A DNA stretch of 64,000 bases from positions 1 to 64,000 of the forward strand of contig NZ_PTIV01000016.1 of NCBI RefSeq assembly GCF_002934325.1, in the 5' to 3' direction. The notes under the pieces were generated by a model. That model searched no databases, was not told the DNA's origin, and worked only from the letters and a program-made list of their open reading frames with translations. Below are positions 12,098 through 21,164 of this stretch, in pieces (the stretch's first letter is position 1; each line of letters opens with the position of its first letter). The stretch comes from Marinobacter persicus. Its GTDB lineage: Bacteria > Pseudomonadota > Gammaproteobacteria > Pseudomonadales > Oleiphilaceae. Both the position numbers and the translations under genes were made by a program.

Positions 12098-13201
12098 TTA
12101 CAGGCGCATGGGCATAACCACGTACAGGCAGCCGACATCGGTTTCCGATTCAATCAGGGCACTGCTGTTCGGGTTGGACAGGGTGATCTTCACCTGGTCA
12201 TCGTCCAGGGCATTCATCACATCCACCAGGTAACCCACATTGAAGCCGATCTGCAGCGCTTCGCCTTCGTAATCCACCGGCAGCGCATCCTCGGCCTGCT
12301 CCTGGTCCGGGTTGTTGGCAAAGACCTGCAACTGGCCGGACGACAGATTCAGGCGGACACCACGAATGTTCTCGTGGGACAGGATGCCGGCCCGCTGCAG
12401 AGTATTTTTCAGGGTCGCCCGGTCCGCCAATACCACTTTGTCACCCCCGCGTGGGATCACCCGGTTGTAGTCCGGGAATTTGCCCTCGATCAGCTTGGAA
12501 GTGAAGGTATAGCTGCCGACGGTGGCCCGCAGGTGGTTATCCCCAATCACCAGGGTCACCGGCGATTCCACATCGTCCAGCAAACGAGCCAGTTCCAGCA
12601 CGCCCTTACGCGGCACGATCACCTGGCGCAGTTCCGGGCAGCCGGTTTCCATGTCCTGATGCGCCATGGCCAGTCGATGGCCATCGGTGGCAACGGTACG
12701 AACGTGACCCTGATCCACCTCCAGCAACAGGCCGTTCAGGTAATAACGCACGTCCTGCTGGGCCATGGCAAAAGCCGTGGCATCCAGCATCTGGCTAAGA
12801 TCTTTCTGGAACATCTCCAAACGGAAGCTTTCTTCCTCATCTTCCACGTTCGGGAAATGCTCGGCGGGCAGGGTAGACAGGGTAAAGTGGGAGTTACCCG
12901 CCCGAAGGTGCAACCGATCTCCTTCCAGCGCCATGTCAATCGGAGCCTCGTCACTGACCGCCCGGCAGATGTCCGCCAGTTTCCGGGCCGGGACGGTAAT
13001 ACGACCGGGCTGATCCACGTGCACCGGGGTAACCCGGGCCACCAGCTCCACTTCCATGTTGGTACCCGTGAGTGTCAGCGTGTTGTCTTCCGCCTCCAGC
13101 AACACGTTCGACAGCACCGGCATGGTCTGTTTCTTTTCCACCACGCCAGCAATGCTTTGCAGCGGGGTGAGCAGGGATTCACGGCTGATTGTCAGTTTCA
13201 T
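12098..13201 (-). CDS. dnaN: DNA polymerase III beta sliding clamp
   Basis: The processivity clamp encircles DNA as a homodimer and tethers the polymerase. The 367 residues begin MKLTISRESLLTPLQSIAGV and end VGCLYVVMPMRL; the C-terminal MPMRL is the usual beta-clamp ending that lines the client-binding pocket. The protein has the three repeated clamp folds at normal length. It is transcribed just after dnaA (52 bases apart) and upstream of the kinase gene and recF. Confidence 0.98.
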   Translation of the reverse strand: MKLTISRESLLTPLQSIAGVVEKKQTMPVLSNVLLEAEDNTLTLTGTNMEVELVARVTPVHVDQPGRITVPARKLADICRAVSDEAPIDMALEGDRLHLRAGNSHFTLSTLPAEHFPNVEDEEESFRLEMFQKDLSQMLDATAFAMAQQDVRYYLNGLLLEVDQGHVRTVATDGHRLAMAHQDMETGCPELRQVIVPRKGVLELARLLDDVESPVTLVIGDNHLRATVGSYTFTSKLIEGKFPDYNRVIPRGGDKVVLADRATLKNTLQRAGILSHENIRGVRLNLSSGQLQVFANNPDQEQAEDALPVDYEGEALQIGFNVGYLVDVMNALDDDQVKITLSNPNSSALIESETDVGCLYVVMPMRL

Positions 13202-13253
13202 GGCACTCGGTTTCTGTTATCGGAAGTGAATGTTTGGCAACGACCCGATTCCG

Positions 13254-14714
13254 TCAGGTCGTCAGCAGTCTCATGAAGTTCTGATAGTCCTCGCGGATAC
13301 CGGGATCGGTTTCCTGGAGCTCGACAATTTTCTTGCAGGCGTGCAGGACCGTGGTGTGATCCCGCCCCCCGAAGGCGTCCCCGATTTCCGGAAGACTGTG
13401 GTTGGTCAGCTCTTTGGCCAGGGACATGGCCACTTGGCGCGGCCGGGTGACGGTACGGGTCCGGCGTTTGGACAGCAGGTCCGCCACTTTAATCTTGTAG
13501 TACTCCGCCACGGTGCGCTGGATGTTGTCGATGCTAACCTGCTTCTCATGCAGGGCCAACAGATCCTTGAGGCTTTCACGAATAAACGGCGGGGTGATTT
13601 CCGAACCTGTGAAGTGAGCATTCGCTATCACCAGACGAAGCGCGCCTTCAAGCTCCCGGACGTTAGACCGGATTTTCTGCGCGATAAAAAACGCCGCTTC
13701 GCTGCTGAGCTTGACGTTCGCCTGCTCCGCTTTTTTCATCAGGATGGCCACCCGGGTTTCCAGTTCCGGCGGCTCGACCATCACCGTCAGGCCCCAACCG
13801 AAACGGGACTTCAGGCGTTCTTCCATGTCCACGATTTCCTTCGGAAAGCGGTCACAGGTCACGATCACCTGTTGCCCACCTTCCAGCAAGGCATTAAACG
13901 TGTGGAAAAACTCTTCCTGGGAACGCTCTTTGCGGGCGAAGAACTGGATGTCATCGATCAACAGGGCATCGACCGACCGGTAATAGCGTTTGAATTCGTT
14001 GATGGCGTTGAGTTGCAACGCCTTGACCATATCCGCCACAAAACGTTCCGAGCGCAAATAGGCCACTTTCGCGCCGGGATTGCGACGAACGATTTCATTA
14101 CCAATGGCGTGCATCAGGTGGGTTTTACCCAGACCGACGCCACCATAGAGAAACAACGGGTTATAGGCGCCACCGGGATTTTCCGCCACCTGCATCGACG
14201 CCGCCCGGGCCAGCTGGTTCGACTTACCTTCCACAAACGTTTCAAAGGTGAAGCTTTCGTTCAGGAAACTCTGATGCTTGATATCGCCTTCCACCTGCAC
14301 GTCCCGGCGCTGTTGACTGCGCCGCTCGGGCGAAACGGGTGCTGTGGTCGCGGCCGGTACTGTCGCGGCCACACTTTTTTCTTCTTCAGTGACCGTACGG
14401 CCGGTTTCCTCCACCGCCGAGGACGGCTCGGGCTTGTCCACCGAGCGATTCACAGGCTCGTTTTCCTTCGGTGCCGAACCCACTTTCATTACCACCCGTG
14501 GGGCCTGGCCACCGTTAAGGTCTTTCAATACTTCCTCTATACGGCGCAGATACTTCTGGTTGACCCAGTCCATCACGAAACGGTTCGGCGCGAACAACAT
14601 CAGTTGCCCCTCCCGCAGATCAGACTGCAGAGGCCGCAACCAGGTATTGAACTGTTGTGCCGGGAACTCGTCCCGGAGTACTTCAAGACATTGATGCCAC
14701 ATACTGCTCGACAA
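13254..14714 (-). CDS. dnaA: Chromosomal replication initiator protein DnaA
   Basis: AAA+ initiator that binds DnaA boxes and melts the origin. In the 486 residues are the N-terminal helicase-loading domain ([21 protein letters not shown]), a Thr/Ala/Ser-rich linker at about 85-150, and the AAA+ domain with Walker [11 protein letters not shown] and Walker [10 protein letters not shown]. The DNA-binding domain has the signature [16 protein letters not shown] start four codons later (MWHQC...) is equally possible. The origin region lies immediately upstream. Confidence 0.98.
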   Translation of the reverse strand: MSSSMWHQCLEVLRDEFPAQQFNTWLRPLQSDLREGQLMLFAPNRFVMDWVNQKYLRRIEEVLKDLNGGQAPRVVMKVGSAPKENEPVNRSVDKPEPSSAVEETGRTVTEEEKSVAATVPAATTAPVSPERRSQQRRDVQVEGDIKHQSFLNESFTFETFVEGKSNQLARAASMQVAENPGGAYNPLFLYGGVGLGKTHLMHAIGNEIVRRNPGAKVAYLRSERFVADMVKALQLNAINEFKRYYRSVDALLIDDIQFFARKERSQEEFFHTFNALLEGGQQVIVTCDRFPKEIVDMEERLKSRFGWGLTVMVEPPELETRVAILMKKAEQANVKLSSEAAFFIAQKIRSNVRELEGALRLVIANAHFTGSEITPPFIRESLKDLLALHEKQVSIDNIQRTVAEYYKIKVADLLSKRRTRTVTRPRQVAMSLAKELTNHSLPEIGDAFGGRDHTTVLHACKKIVELQETDPGIREDYQNFMRLLTT

Positions 14715-15200
14715 ACCGCCTGTTGCTGAAAACCGCTATTCCCGCGCCATACAACCCGGGGAGGGACGTTCAAGATGACCCCGAATTCTACCCCGAGAGT
14801 GTAACCAGTAAAAGGCCATCAATCTTCTTCATGAACAGCCTGTGGAAATATTTTGTTTTTTCTTTCATCAGCTTGTGGATATATACACAGCCTTGTGTAC
14901 AGAAAATCATCTCAAAAAAACTTACCCACAGGTTGGTGTGCATACCCCGTTCTCAACCCTGTGTGAAACCGTTGCACCGAACCATGAACAACTCCGTTTT
15001 TTTCGCCAAAGCGGCTTTTTACACATTTCCTGCCTCGACTTTCCACAGAGCTCATCGGCAATCATCAAGACCCTTATCAATATCCCAAGCAACTGTTTTT
15101 CGTTCATAAATTTGGCTTATTCACAGAAAACAGCCTGCCTAATAACAGTAATAAATAATCCTTAAAAGAATTAAAAAACCCTACTGATTTTTATGATTCG
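14715..15200. other. oriC: Chromosomal origin of replication (oriC), dnaA-rpmH intergenic
   Basis: A 640-base gene-free stretch between divergent dnaA and rpmH, the position of oriC in Pseudomonas-type genomes. DnaA-box-like sites include TTATTCACA (15117-15125, full match to TTATNCACA), one-mismatch sites at 14874-14882 (minus), 14881-14889, 14922-14930 (TTACCCACA) and 14937-14945 (minus), and looser ones near 14841 and 15040. An AT-rich run at about 15138-15195 is a candidate unwinding element. Strand bias of the flanking genes switches here, which supports the call. Confidence 0.85.
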
Positions 15201-15252
15201 TCATCCTCTGCGCTGCTCCGATCAGAAATACCAACGTCCCTTGCCAGAAACA

Positions 15253-15281
15253 TTGAACTTGCCCCGGGATTTGACTAGAAT
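15253..15281 (+). promoter_or_regulatory. Sigma-70 promoter of rpmH-rnpA
   Basis: TTGAAC (15253-15258) and TAGAAT (15276-15281) are separated by 17 bases, 74 bases before the rpmH ATG. Only this promoter is evident for the rpmH operon. Confidence 0.65.
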
Positions 15282-15354
15282 GCCGCTCCTGTTTTGGCTG
15301 TCTGTTTTTCAGCCAACGATCAAAGTCCATTGACGAATTTGTGAGAACTTCACC

Positions 15355-15489
15355 ATGAAAAGAACATTTCAACCGAGCGTCCTGAAGCGCAAGCGTGCTC
15401 ACGGTTTCCGTGCCCGTATGGCGACTGCAAACGGTCGCAAGGTCCTGTCCCGTCGTCGTGCCAAAGGTCGCGCACGTCTGTCAGCGTAA
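15355..15489 (+). CDS. rpmH: 50S ribosomal protein L34
   Basis: A 44-residue basic protein beginning [20 protein letters not shown] and ending [10 protein letters not shown], a near-textbook L34. It is the first gene of the rightward origin operon, 15 bases before rnpA, and lies downstream of a good sigma-70 promoter. Confidence 0.98.
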   Translation: MKRTFQPSVLKRKRAHGFRARMATANGRKVLSRRRAKGRARLSA

Positions 15490-15504
15490 CTGCGGGATTA
15501 CCTC

Positions 15505-15903
15505 ATGAAGACTTTGGGGTTTCCGAAATCTCACAGGCTTCTGAAGCCTTCGGATTACAGCAAAGTCTTTAATGACGTAGCTCTGAAAGTTCCGCACAGG
15601 AATTTTCTGATCCTGGCAACGCCCAACCAGTTGGGCCACGCCAGGGTCGGTTTGATTTTCTCGAAGAAAAACCTGCGACTGGCCGTCCAGAGAAACCGGA
15701 TAAAGCGCCAGGTCAGGGAAACGTTCAGACTCCAGCAGGATCTTCCTGGGCTGGATATCGTTGTTCTCGGCCGTCAGGGACTGAACCGTCTTGATAATGC
15801 AACGGTGCAGTCATCCCTCAATGAACTCTGGCAACGTGTAAAGAAAAAACATCGCCAGATTTCGTCTGAACGCTCAGACGCAAAGCCTCGAGGTACGAGT
15901 TAA
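15505..15903 (+). CDS. rnpA: Ribonuclease P protein component
   Basis: Protein subunit of RNase P, which helps the catalytic RNA trim the 5' leader of tRNA precursors. The 132 residues include the conserved RNR-type signature [16 protein letters not shown] and the N-terminal [17 protein letters not shown]. The stop overlaps the yidD start (TAATG). The C-terminal tail is basic and a little longer than in E. coli. Confidence 0.96.
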   Translation: MKTLGFPKSHRLLKPSDYSKVFNDVALKVPHRNFLILATPNQLGHARVGLIFSKKNLRLAVQRNRIKRQVRETFRLQQDLPGLDIVVLGRQGLNRLDNATVQSSLNELWQRVKKKHRQISSERSDAKPRGTS

Positions 15904-16196
15904 TGCGTCAAATACTGCTCCTGCCGATCCGTTTCTACCAATACGCACTGAGTCCGATGATGGCGAGCCATTGCCGACATCATCCCACCTGTTCACAATA
16001 CGCCGTCGAAGCTATTCAGCATCATGGTGCACTCAAGGGAAGTTATCTGGCCGTTGCCCGTCTTCTGAGATGCCACCCCTGGGCTGAAGGCGGTTATGAT
16101 CCGGTACAAGGAACCGACACGTCTGTATCAACCTGTGAATCACAGGACTGCCATCAGACTGAACGCCCCCATTCCACTACTCAGACCAGACACTAA
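15903..16196 (+). CDS. yidD: Membrane protein insertion efficiency factor YidD
   Basis: A 97-residue member of the YidD family, thought to aid membrane protein insertion alongside YidC. Visible family features are the N-terminal [20 protein letters not shown], the Cys-containing [17 protein letters not shown] and the [16 protein letters not shown] signature. Its start overlaps rnpA by one base and it ends 4 bases before yidC. Confidence 0.95.
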   Translation: MRQILLLPIRFYQYALSPMMASHCRHHPTCSQYAVEAIQHHGALKGSYLAVARLLRCHPWAEGGYDPVQGTDTSVSTCESQDCHQTERPHSTTQTRH

Positions 16197-16200
16197 GTTT

Positions 16201-17910
16201 ATGGATATCAAACGCATCGTTTTGTTTGCCGGTCTTGCGATTGTCAGCTACCTGATGGTCCTGGCCTGGAACGAGGACTACCATCAGCCAGCCACGGAAC
16301 AGGTTGCCCAGACAGAAAATGCCAGCATCGGTGCCGGTAACGGCTCGTCCGACGAAATGGTATTGCCTGAAAGCGGTACCGAGGCATCCGGAGAAGGCGA
16401 GTTTGCAACGCCCGAAACCGGTGGTCTGAGTGCTTCTAACTCCGCTGACACGGAAAAACTGGCAAACCGTTACCTCACGGTGACCACCGATGTCTATGAG
16501 CTGAAAATTGACCGGGTTGGCGGCAACCTGGTGTCCAGCTCCCTGCTGGATTACGACAAATCCCTGGACAGCAAGGCGCCACTCAAATTGCTGACCAACA
16601 CCGCCAATCGCACTTACCTCCTGGAAAGTGGTCTGATTGGCCAGGATGGTCCGGATGGTCGCAACTCCGCCAAAGCCCCGGTATTCAGCGCCGAGCGTAG
16701 TGAATACACGCTTGCGGAAGATCAGGATCAATTGCAGATTGACCTGACGTACACCACCGATAGCGGTGTTGTGATCACCAAGCGTTATGAACTGAACCGT
16801 GACAGTTATCAGATTGACGTTCGCTACCTGATCGACAACCAGTCCGATAACGCCTGGACCAGTAACTTTACCGGCAAGATCGTTCGTGATCAGTCTCCTG
16901 ACCCCACTGCGCAAGCCAGCATGGGCGTGCGCGCGTATCTGGGTTTGGTGGTCAGTACCCCAGAGGATCCCTACGAGAAATACGATTTCGAAAATCTGTC
17001 TGAAGAACGCTTGAACAAGCAGGTGACCGGGGGTTGGCTGGCGTTCCTGCAGCATTACTTCCTGACCGCCTGGGTACCTGAGCCAGAGCAACCGGCTCAA
17101 TTTCAGACCACCCAACGCGGCGATTTGTACGTAATGGGCTTTGTCTATCCGGCCACCACCGTGGCACCGGGTGAGACTGCGGAAGTAGGCGCCACCGCCT
17201 ATGTCGGTCCCAAGATCATCGAACGCCTGGAGTCCCTGGCCCCGAACCTGGACCGCACCGTGGACTTTGGCTGGCTGTTTTTCATCTCCCTGCCGCTGTT
17301 CTACATCCTGAAGTGGTTCCACGAGGTGGTGGGCAACTGGGGCGTGTCCATCATCCTGTTGACGGTTCTGGTCAAAGCGGTGTTCTTCCACCTGTCGGCT
17401 ACCAGTTACCGTTCCATGGCGAAAATGCGGGCGGTAGCGCCGCAGCTCAATCGCCTCAAGGAACTCTATGGGGATGACCGTCAGCGTATGTCCCAGGAAA
17501 TGATGGCGCTGTACAAGCGGGAAAAAATCAACCCGCTGGGCGGCTGTCTGCCGATCCTGGTACAGATGCCAGTGTTCATTTCCCTGTACTGGGTACTGTT
17601 TGAATCGGTACAGCTGCGCCATGCGCCGTTCTTCCTGTGGATCAACGACCTGTCGCAGATGGACCCGTACTTCATTCTGCCGATCCTGATGGGCGCCAGC
17701 ATGTTCATCCAGATGCACCTGAACCCGACGCCGCCGGACCCCATGCAGGCGAAGCTGATGAAGGCCATGCCGCTGGTGTTCACAGTGTTCTTCCTGTGGT
17801 TCCCGGCCGGTCTGGTACTCTACTGGCTGACCAACAACATTCTGTCGATCACTCAGCAGTGGTACATTACCCGCAAGATCGAAGCGGAAACCGCGGGCAA
17901 GAAATACTGA
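16201..17910 (+). CDS. yidC: Membrane protein insertase YidC
   Basis: A 569-residue Gram-negative-type YidC: N-terminal membrane helix (MDIKRIVLFAGLAIVSYLMV), a large periplasmic domain to about residue 330, then the conserved five-helix insertase core. The core includes MAKMRAVAPQLNRLKELYGD and INPLGGCLPILVQMPVFISLYW. It inserts membrane proteins alone or with SecYEG, including the ATP synthase c subunit encoded nearby. I chose ATG 16201 over upstream in-frame starts that overlap yidD. A terminator follows. Confidence 0.96.
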   Translation: MDIKRIVLFAGLAIVSYLMVLAWNEDYHQPATEQVAQTENASIGAGNGSSDEMVLPESGTEASGEGEFATPETGGLSASNSADTEKLANRYLTVTTDVYELKIDRVGGNLVSSSLLDYDKSLDSKAPLKLLTNTANRTYLLESGLIGQDGPDGRNSAKAPVFSAERSEYTLAEDQDQLQIDLTYTTDSGVVITKRYELNRDSYQIDVRYLIDNQSDNAWTSNFTGKIVRDQSPDPTAQASMGVRAYLGLVVSTPEDPYEKYDFENLSEERLNKQVTGGWLAFLQHYFLTAWVPEPEQPAQFQTTQRGDLYVMGFVYPATTVAPGETAEVGATAYVGPKIIERLESLAPNLDRTVDFGWLFFISLPLFYILKWFHEVVGNWGVSIILLTVLVKAVFFHLSATSYRSMAKMRAVAPQLNRLKELYGDDRQRMSQEMMALYKREKINPLGGCLPILVQMPVFISLYWVLFESVQLRHAPFFLWINDLSQMDPYFILPILMGASMFIQMHLNPTPPDPMQAKLMKAMPLVFTVFFLWFPAGLVLYWLTNNILSITQQWYITRKIEAETAGKKY

Positions 17911-17934
17911 CGCCGTCAGTCACTTTCACCACTC

Positions 17935-17966
17935 AAAGGCTCCCTTGCGGAGCCTTTGTTGTTTTT
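17935..17966 (+). terminator. Rho-independent terminator between yidC and mnmE
   Basis: AAAGGCTCC, a five-base loop and GGAGCCTTT, followed by GTTGTTTTT. It ends 16 bases before the mnmE ATG. Confidence 0.8.
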
Positions 17967-17982
17967 ATCCAGGATAGATTTC

Positions 17983-19353
17983 ATGCAGCCAGCTACTGAC
18001 ACCATTGCTGCCATCGCCACCGCCCCAGGCCAGGCCGGGGTGGGGATTGTCCGGGTCTCCGGCCCCAAAGCCGGTACCATTGCCCGCCAGATGCTGGGCT
18101 TTGACCCCAAGCCCCGCTACGCCCATTACGGGCCGTTTCTCGACAGTCAGGGCGAACTGATTGACGAGGGGCTGGGGCTGTTTTTCCCCAACCCCCATTC
18201 CTTCACCGGTGAAGACGTGCTGGAGTTGCAGGGGCATGGCGGAACCGTGATTCTGGATCTGCTGTTGCGCGAGGTCTGCGACCAGGGCGCCCGATTGGCC
18301 CGACCGGGGGAATTCTCCGAGCGGGCGTTCCTCAACGACAAACTGGACCTGGCCCAGGCCGAAGCCATTGCCGATCTGATCGAAAGCAGTTCGGAACAGG
18401 CGGCCCGTTGCGCCGTGCGCTCCATGCAGGGGGTCTTCTCCCAGCGCATCGACCAGCTGGTGGACGCCATCACCCACCTGCGCATCTACGTGGAGGCGGC
18501 GATTGATTTCCCGGAAGAGGAAATTGATTTCCTGGCCGACGGCAAGGTGGCCGGCGATCTCGCCGGGCTGATCGACCAGGTGCGGGCGATCCTGGCCGAA
18601 GCCGAGCAAGGCACCATTCTGCGTGATGGCATGAACGTGGTGATTGCCGGCCGCCCCAACGCCGGCAAGTCGAGTCTGTTGAACGCCCTCGCCGGCCGGG
18701 AAACTGCCATTGTGACTGCCATTGAGGGCACCACCCGGGACGTGTTGAAAGAACATATCCACATCGACGGCATGCCGTTGCATATCATTGATACCGCCGG
18801 GTTGCGGGACAGCCCGGATGAGGTGGAGCAGATCGGTATTGCCCGGGCTTGGGAAGAAATCCGCAAGGCCGATCGCATTCTGTTGCTGGTGGATGCCACC
18901 ACCACCGACAAAACTGAGCCCCACGAGATCTGGCCGGATTTTATTGACCAGTTACCGGAAAACGCGCCGGTCACGGTGATTCGCAACAAGGTGGATCTGT
19001 CCGGCGAGCCGGTGGGAATTTCGGCCGAGCCCGGCCAGTCGGCCCCGGTCATTCGCTTGGCGGCCAAGTCCGCCGAGGGGCTGGATACCCTTCGGGATCA
19101 CCTGAAGGAGTGCATTGGCTTTGCCAGCAGCACCGAGGGCGGATTCCTGGCGCGGCGGCGCCATCTGGATGCCCTGGAACGGGCCCATCAATCCATGCTC
19201 CAGGGCCAGACCCAGCTGGATGGCTATGGCGCCGGTGAATTGCTGGCCGAGGATCTTCGCGTCGCCCAGGACGCATTGGGTGAGATCACCGGACATCTGA
19301 CTCCGGATGAGCTGTTGGGCAAGATCTTCAGTTCTTTCTGTATCGGGAAGTGA
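17983..19353 (+). CDS. mnmE: tRNA uridine-5-carboxymethylaminomethyl modification GTPase MnmE
   Basis: With MnmG it builds the cmnm5 modification on wobble U34 of several tRNAs. The 456 residues comprise a folate-binding N-domain ([40 protein letters not shown]), a G domain with [15 protein letters not shown] and NKVD, and the C-terminal catalytic motif CIGK. The last six codons (FCIGK-stop) are the left attachment site of the genomic island, so the gene stays intact after insertion. ATG 17983 fits the family; an upstream TTG at 17956 overlaps the terminator. Confidence 0.96.
   Translation: MQPATDTIAAIATAPGQAGVGIVRVSGPKAGTIARQMLGFDPKPRYAHYGPFLDSQGELIDEGLGLFFPNPHSFTGEDVLELQGHGGTVILDLLLREVCDQGARLARPGEFSERAFLNDKLDLAQAEAIADLIESSSEQAARCAVRSMQGVFSQRIDQLVDAITHLRIYVEAAIDFPEEEIDFLADGKVAGDLAGLIDQVRAILAEAEQGTILRDGMNVVIAGRPNAGKSSLLNALAGRETAIVTAIEGTTRDVLKEHIHIDGMPLHIIDTAGLRDSPDEVEQIGIARAWEEIRKADRILLLVDATTTDKTEPHEIWPDFIDQLPENAPVTVIRNKVDLSGEPVGISAEPGQSAPVIRLAAKSAEGLDTLRDHLKECIGFASSTEGGFLARRRHLDALERAHQSMLQGQTQLDGYGAGELLAEDLRVAQDALGEITGHLTPDELLGKIFSSFCIGK
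19336..19353 (+). other. attL: attL of the mnmE genomic island
   Basis: TTCTGTATCGGGAAGTGA is the last 18 bases of mnmE. A near-copy with 14 of 18 bases identical lies at 41796-41813. The integrase gene starts 170 bases to the right. The SGI1-type islands of Enterobacteriaceae use the same 3' end of mnmE (trmE/thdF). Confidence 0.8.
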
Positions 19354-19461
19354 AACGGCCAAAAAGATCGAAAAGCATCCAATAAAATACAAATAAGCCA
19401 TTGTTTTATAACGAAATTCATTCTATTTCTTTGCAGGCAATTTGATCCGTTTTGCCCCCTC

Positions 19462-19520
19462 TTGCTCCGTGTGTGCTCCGAGTATAAGTTTTCGGAGCAC
19501 TCGGAGCACAAAAGGAGCAA
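19462..19520. promoter_or_regulatory. Repeated GTGCTCC motifs upstream of the integrase
   Basis: Five copies of a TGCTCC-type motif crowd the integrase promoter: TTGCTCCG at 19463, GTGCTCCGAG at 19473, and inverted CGGAGCAC at 19493 and 19502 plus GGAGCAA at 19514. The pair 19473/19493 forms an inverted repeat around an AT-rich centre. Two related copies (GCACTCCAAT, GTGCTCCAAT) sit at 41738-41758 just inside attR. They look like arm-type binding sites for the integrase that could also autoregulate it. Confidence 0.5.
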
Positions 19521-19523
19521 AAC

Positions 19524-20714
19524 ATGAAAATCACTATCCAAAAACGCGAACCAGACAAGAACGGCCACCGTGCCTTGCGACTGGTCTACTATCACGGTTC
19601 CAAGACGGGTCAGAACGGTTCTCGGGCGCAGAAGCGCTCATATGAGCCCCTGAACCTGTTCCTCTACGACAAACCCCGCCTTCCGGCGGAGCGTGAGCAC
19701 AACAAGACCGTGAATCAGAAGGCTGAGGCCATCCGGGCAAAGCGGCTGTTGGAAATCGAGTCGTCACGACATGGCTTGGATGATCGGACCAAGCTTTCTG
19801 CCAGCTTCTTCGATTACTTCGATCAACTGACTGACGAGAAAGCTTCCGGAAGCAAATCCAACCATTCGATCTGGATCTCCACCCGTCATCACCTGCACCG
19901 CTTCCATGGCTTGTCTGAACTGACCTTTGAACAAGTCGATAAGCGATTCCTGGAGGGGTTCCGGCACTACCTTCAGCATGAAGCCACCACCAAATCCGGT
20001 ACCAAACTGGCCAAGAACACGACCAGCAGTTACTTCAACAAGGTTCGGGCTGCGCTCAACCAGGCCTATCGGGATGGCATTGTCCGTGACAACCCGGTTC
20101 AACAGGTCAAGTCCATCAAGCCGGAAAACACGAAGCGGACTTACCTGACCCTCGAAGAGGTCCGGGCTCTAACCAAAGCCGAATGCCGGTATGAAGTGCT
20201 GCGGCGGGCTTTCCTTTTCTCCTGCACCACAGGCCTTCGCTGGTCAGACATCCACAAGCTGGTCTGGGGTGAGATAGAGGAATTCGCCGATGGCCACTAC
20301 CGCATCATTTTTCGGCAGAAGAAGCTTGTGAACGCCGGGAACTCACTGCAATACCTGGATCTTCCAGACTCGGCTGTGAGATTGCTAAACCTGGAGAATC
20401 GCGGCAAGCCGGGTGATCGCGTATTCAAAGGTCTGAAGTATGACTCCTACACCAACGTTGCATTGGCGCAATGGGTCATGCGAGCGGGTATCACCAAGAG
20501 TGTGACTTTCCATGCCGGACGGCACACCTTTGCGGTCAATCAACTGGCCAGGGGTGTGGATATCTACTCGTTGTCCCGGCTTCTGGGCCACAGCGAGCTC
20601 AGAACAACGGAAATCTATGCGGACATACTCGAAACTCGCCGTACAGAGGCCATGAGGAGTTTTCCTGACATATTTGAGGAGACACTGGACGAGGTTGGGG
20701 AATGTGCAGCCTAA
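19524..20714 (+). CDS. int: Tyrosine recombinase, island integrase
   Basis: A 396-residue phage-type integrase with an N-terminal arm-binding region, a SAM-like core-binding domain (about 90-190) and a catalytic domain. The catalytic set is visible: R239 in TTGLRWSD, a lysine near 266, H330 and R333 in HAGRHTF, H356 in LLGHSELR and the nucleophile Y365 in TEIYADI. It lies directly beside attL and points into the island. An AGGAG ribosome site precedes ATG 19524. All catalytic residues are present, so excision and integration should still be possible. Confidence 0.93.
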   Translation: MKITIQKREPDKNGHRALRLVYYHGSKTGQNGSRAQKRSYEPLNLFLYDKPRLPAEREHNKTVNQKAEAIRAKRLLEIESSRHGLDDRTKLSASFFDYFDQLTDEKASGSKSNHSIWISTRHHLHRFHGLSELTFEQVDKRFLEGFRHYLQHEATTKSGTKLAKNTTSSYFNKVRAALNQAYRDGIVRDNPVQQVKSIKPENTKRTYLTLEEVRALTKAECRYEVLRRAFLFSCTTGLRWSDIHKLVWGEIEEFADGHYRIIFRQKKLVNAGNSLQYLDLPDSAVRLLNLENRGKPGDRVFKGLKYDSYTNVALAQWVMRAGITKSVTFHAGRHTFAVNQLARGVDIYSLSRLLGHSELRTTEIYADILETRRTEAMRSFPDIFEETLDEVGECAA

Positions 20715-20759
20715 GTGACGAGAGGGGCTTTCAAAGCCCCTCTTTACACCTGCCCCACA

Positions 20760-21104
20760 TCAAACACTCCGCCGTCCTGGTCTTCGATGGCTCACCAGAT
20801 GCTGAGCAGCCGCCTTTTCGATCTCGTCCGCCGTCGCAATCCGATTCGACTGGAGCCACTTCAGAATATCTGCACGGCGAAAGAAAATCCGGTGACCATT
20901 TGGTTTGAAATGAGGGATCTTCTTTTGGGAGGTTAGCTGGTACAGGGTGCTTTTCTTTAGCCCAGTGTATTCCGCACACTCCTCAAGGCTCATGATCTCC
21001 TTGTCGGCCTCCGGCGCCTTGCTATCATTGATATGGTCTAAAATGATTTTTTTAAGGATCATCATGTCCTGCAATACTCGCTGTAACATTTCTTTTTCTG
21101 TCAT
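20760..21104 (-). CDS. Helix-turn-helix DNA-binding protein, possible excisionase
   Basis: A 114-residue protein with a MerR/excisionase-type winged helix: MSLEECAEYTGLKKSTLYQL followed by KIPHFKPNGHRIFFRRADIL (about residues 38-83), the HTH_17 pattern. The N-terminal 35 residues look like a short coiled coil. It is convergent with the integrase gene and lies downstream of the DUF927 gene. Three TGGGAAA repeats lie directly upstream of its start. A role as recombination directionality factor or island repressor is inferred from fold and position only. Confidence 0.75.
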   Translation of the reverse strand: MTEKEMLQRVLQDMMILKKIILDHINDSKAPEADKEIMSLEECAEYTGLKKSTLYQLTSQKKIPHFKPNGHRIFFRRADILKWLQSNRIATADEIEKAAAQHLVSHRRPGRRSV

Positions 21105-21134
21105 CGCTCTACCCCTACACCGCCATAACCAAAG

Positions 21135-21157
21135 TGGGAAAACTGGGAAATTGGGAA
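21135..21157. repeat. Triple TGGGAAA direct repeat upstream of the HTH gene
   Basis: TGGGAAA occurs at 21135 and 21144 and as TGGGAAC at 21152, with 8-9 base spacing, about 30 bases before the HTH gene start. The same motif in triplicate (TGGGATA, TGGGAAA, TGGGAG) is on the opposite strand at 41645-41666 near attR. A single island protein may bind both. Confidence 0.45.
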
Positions 21158-21164
21158 CACCACG

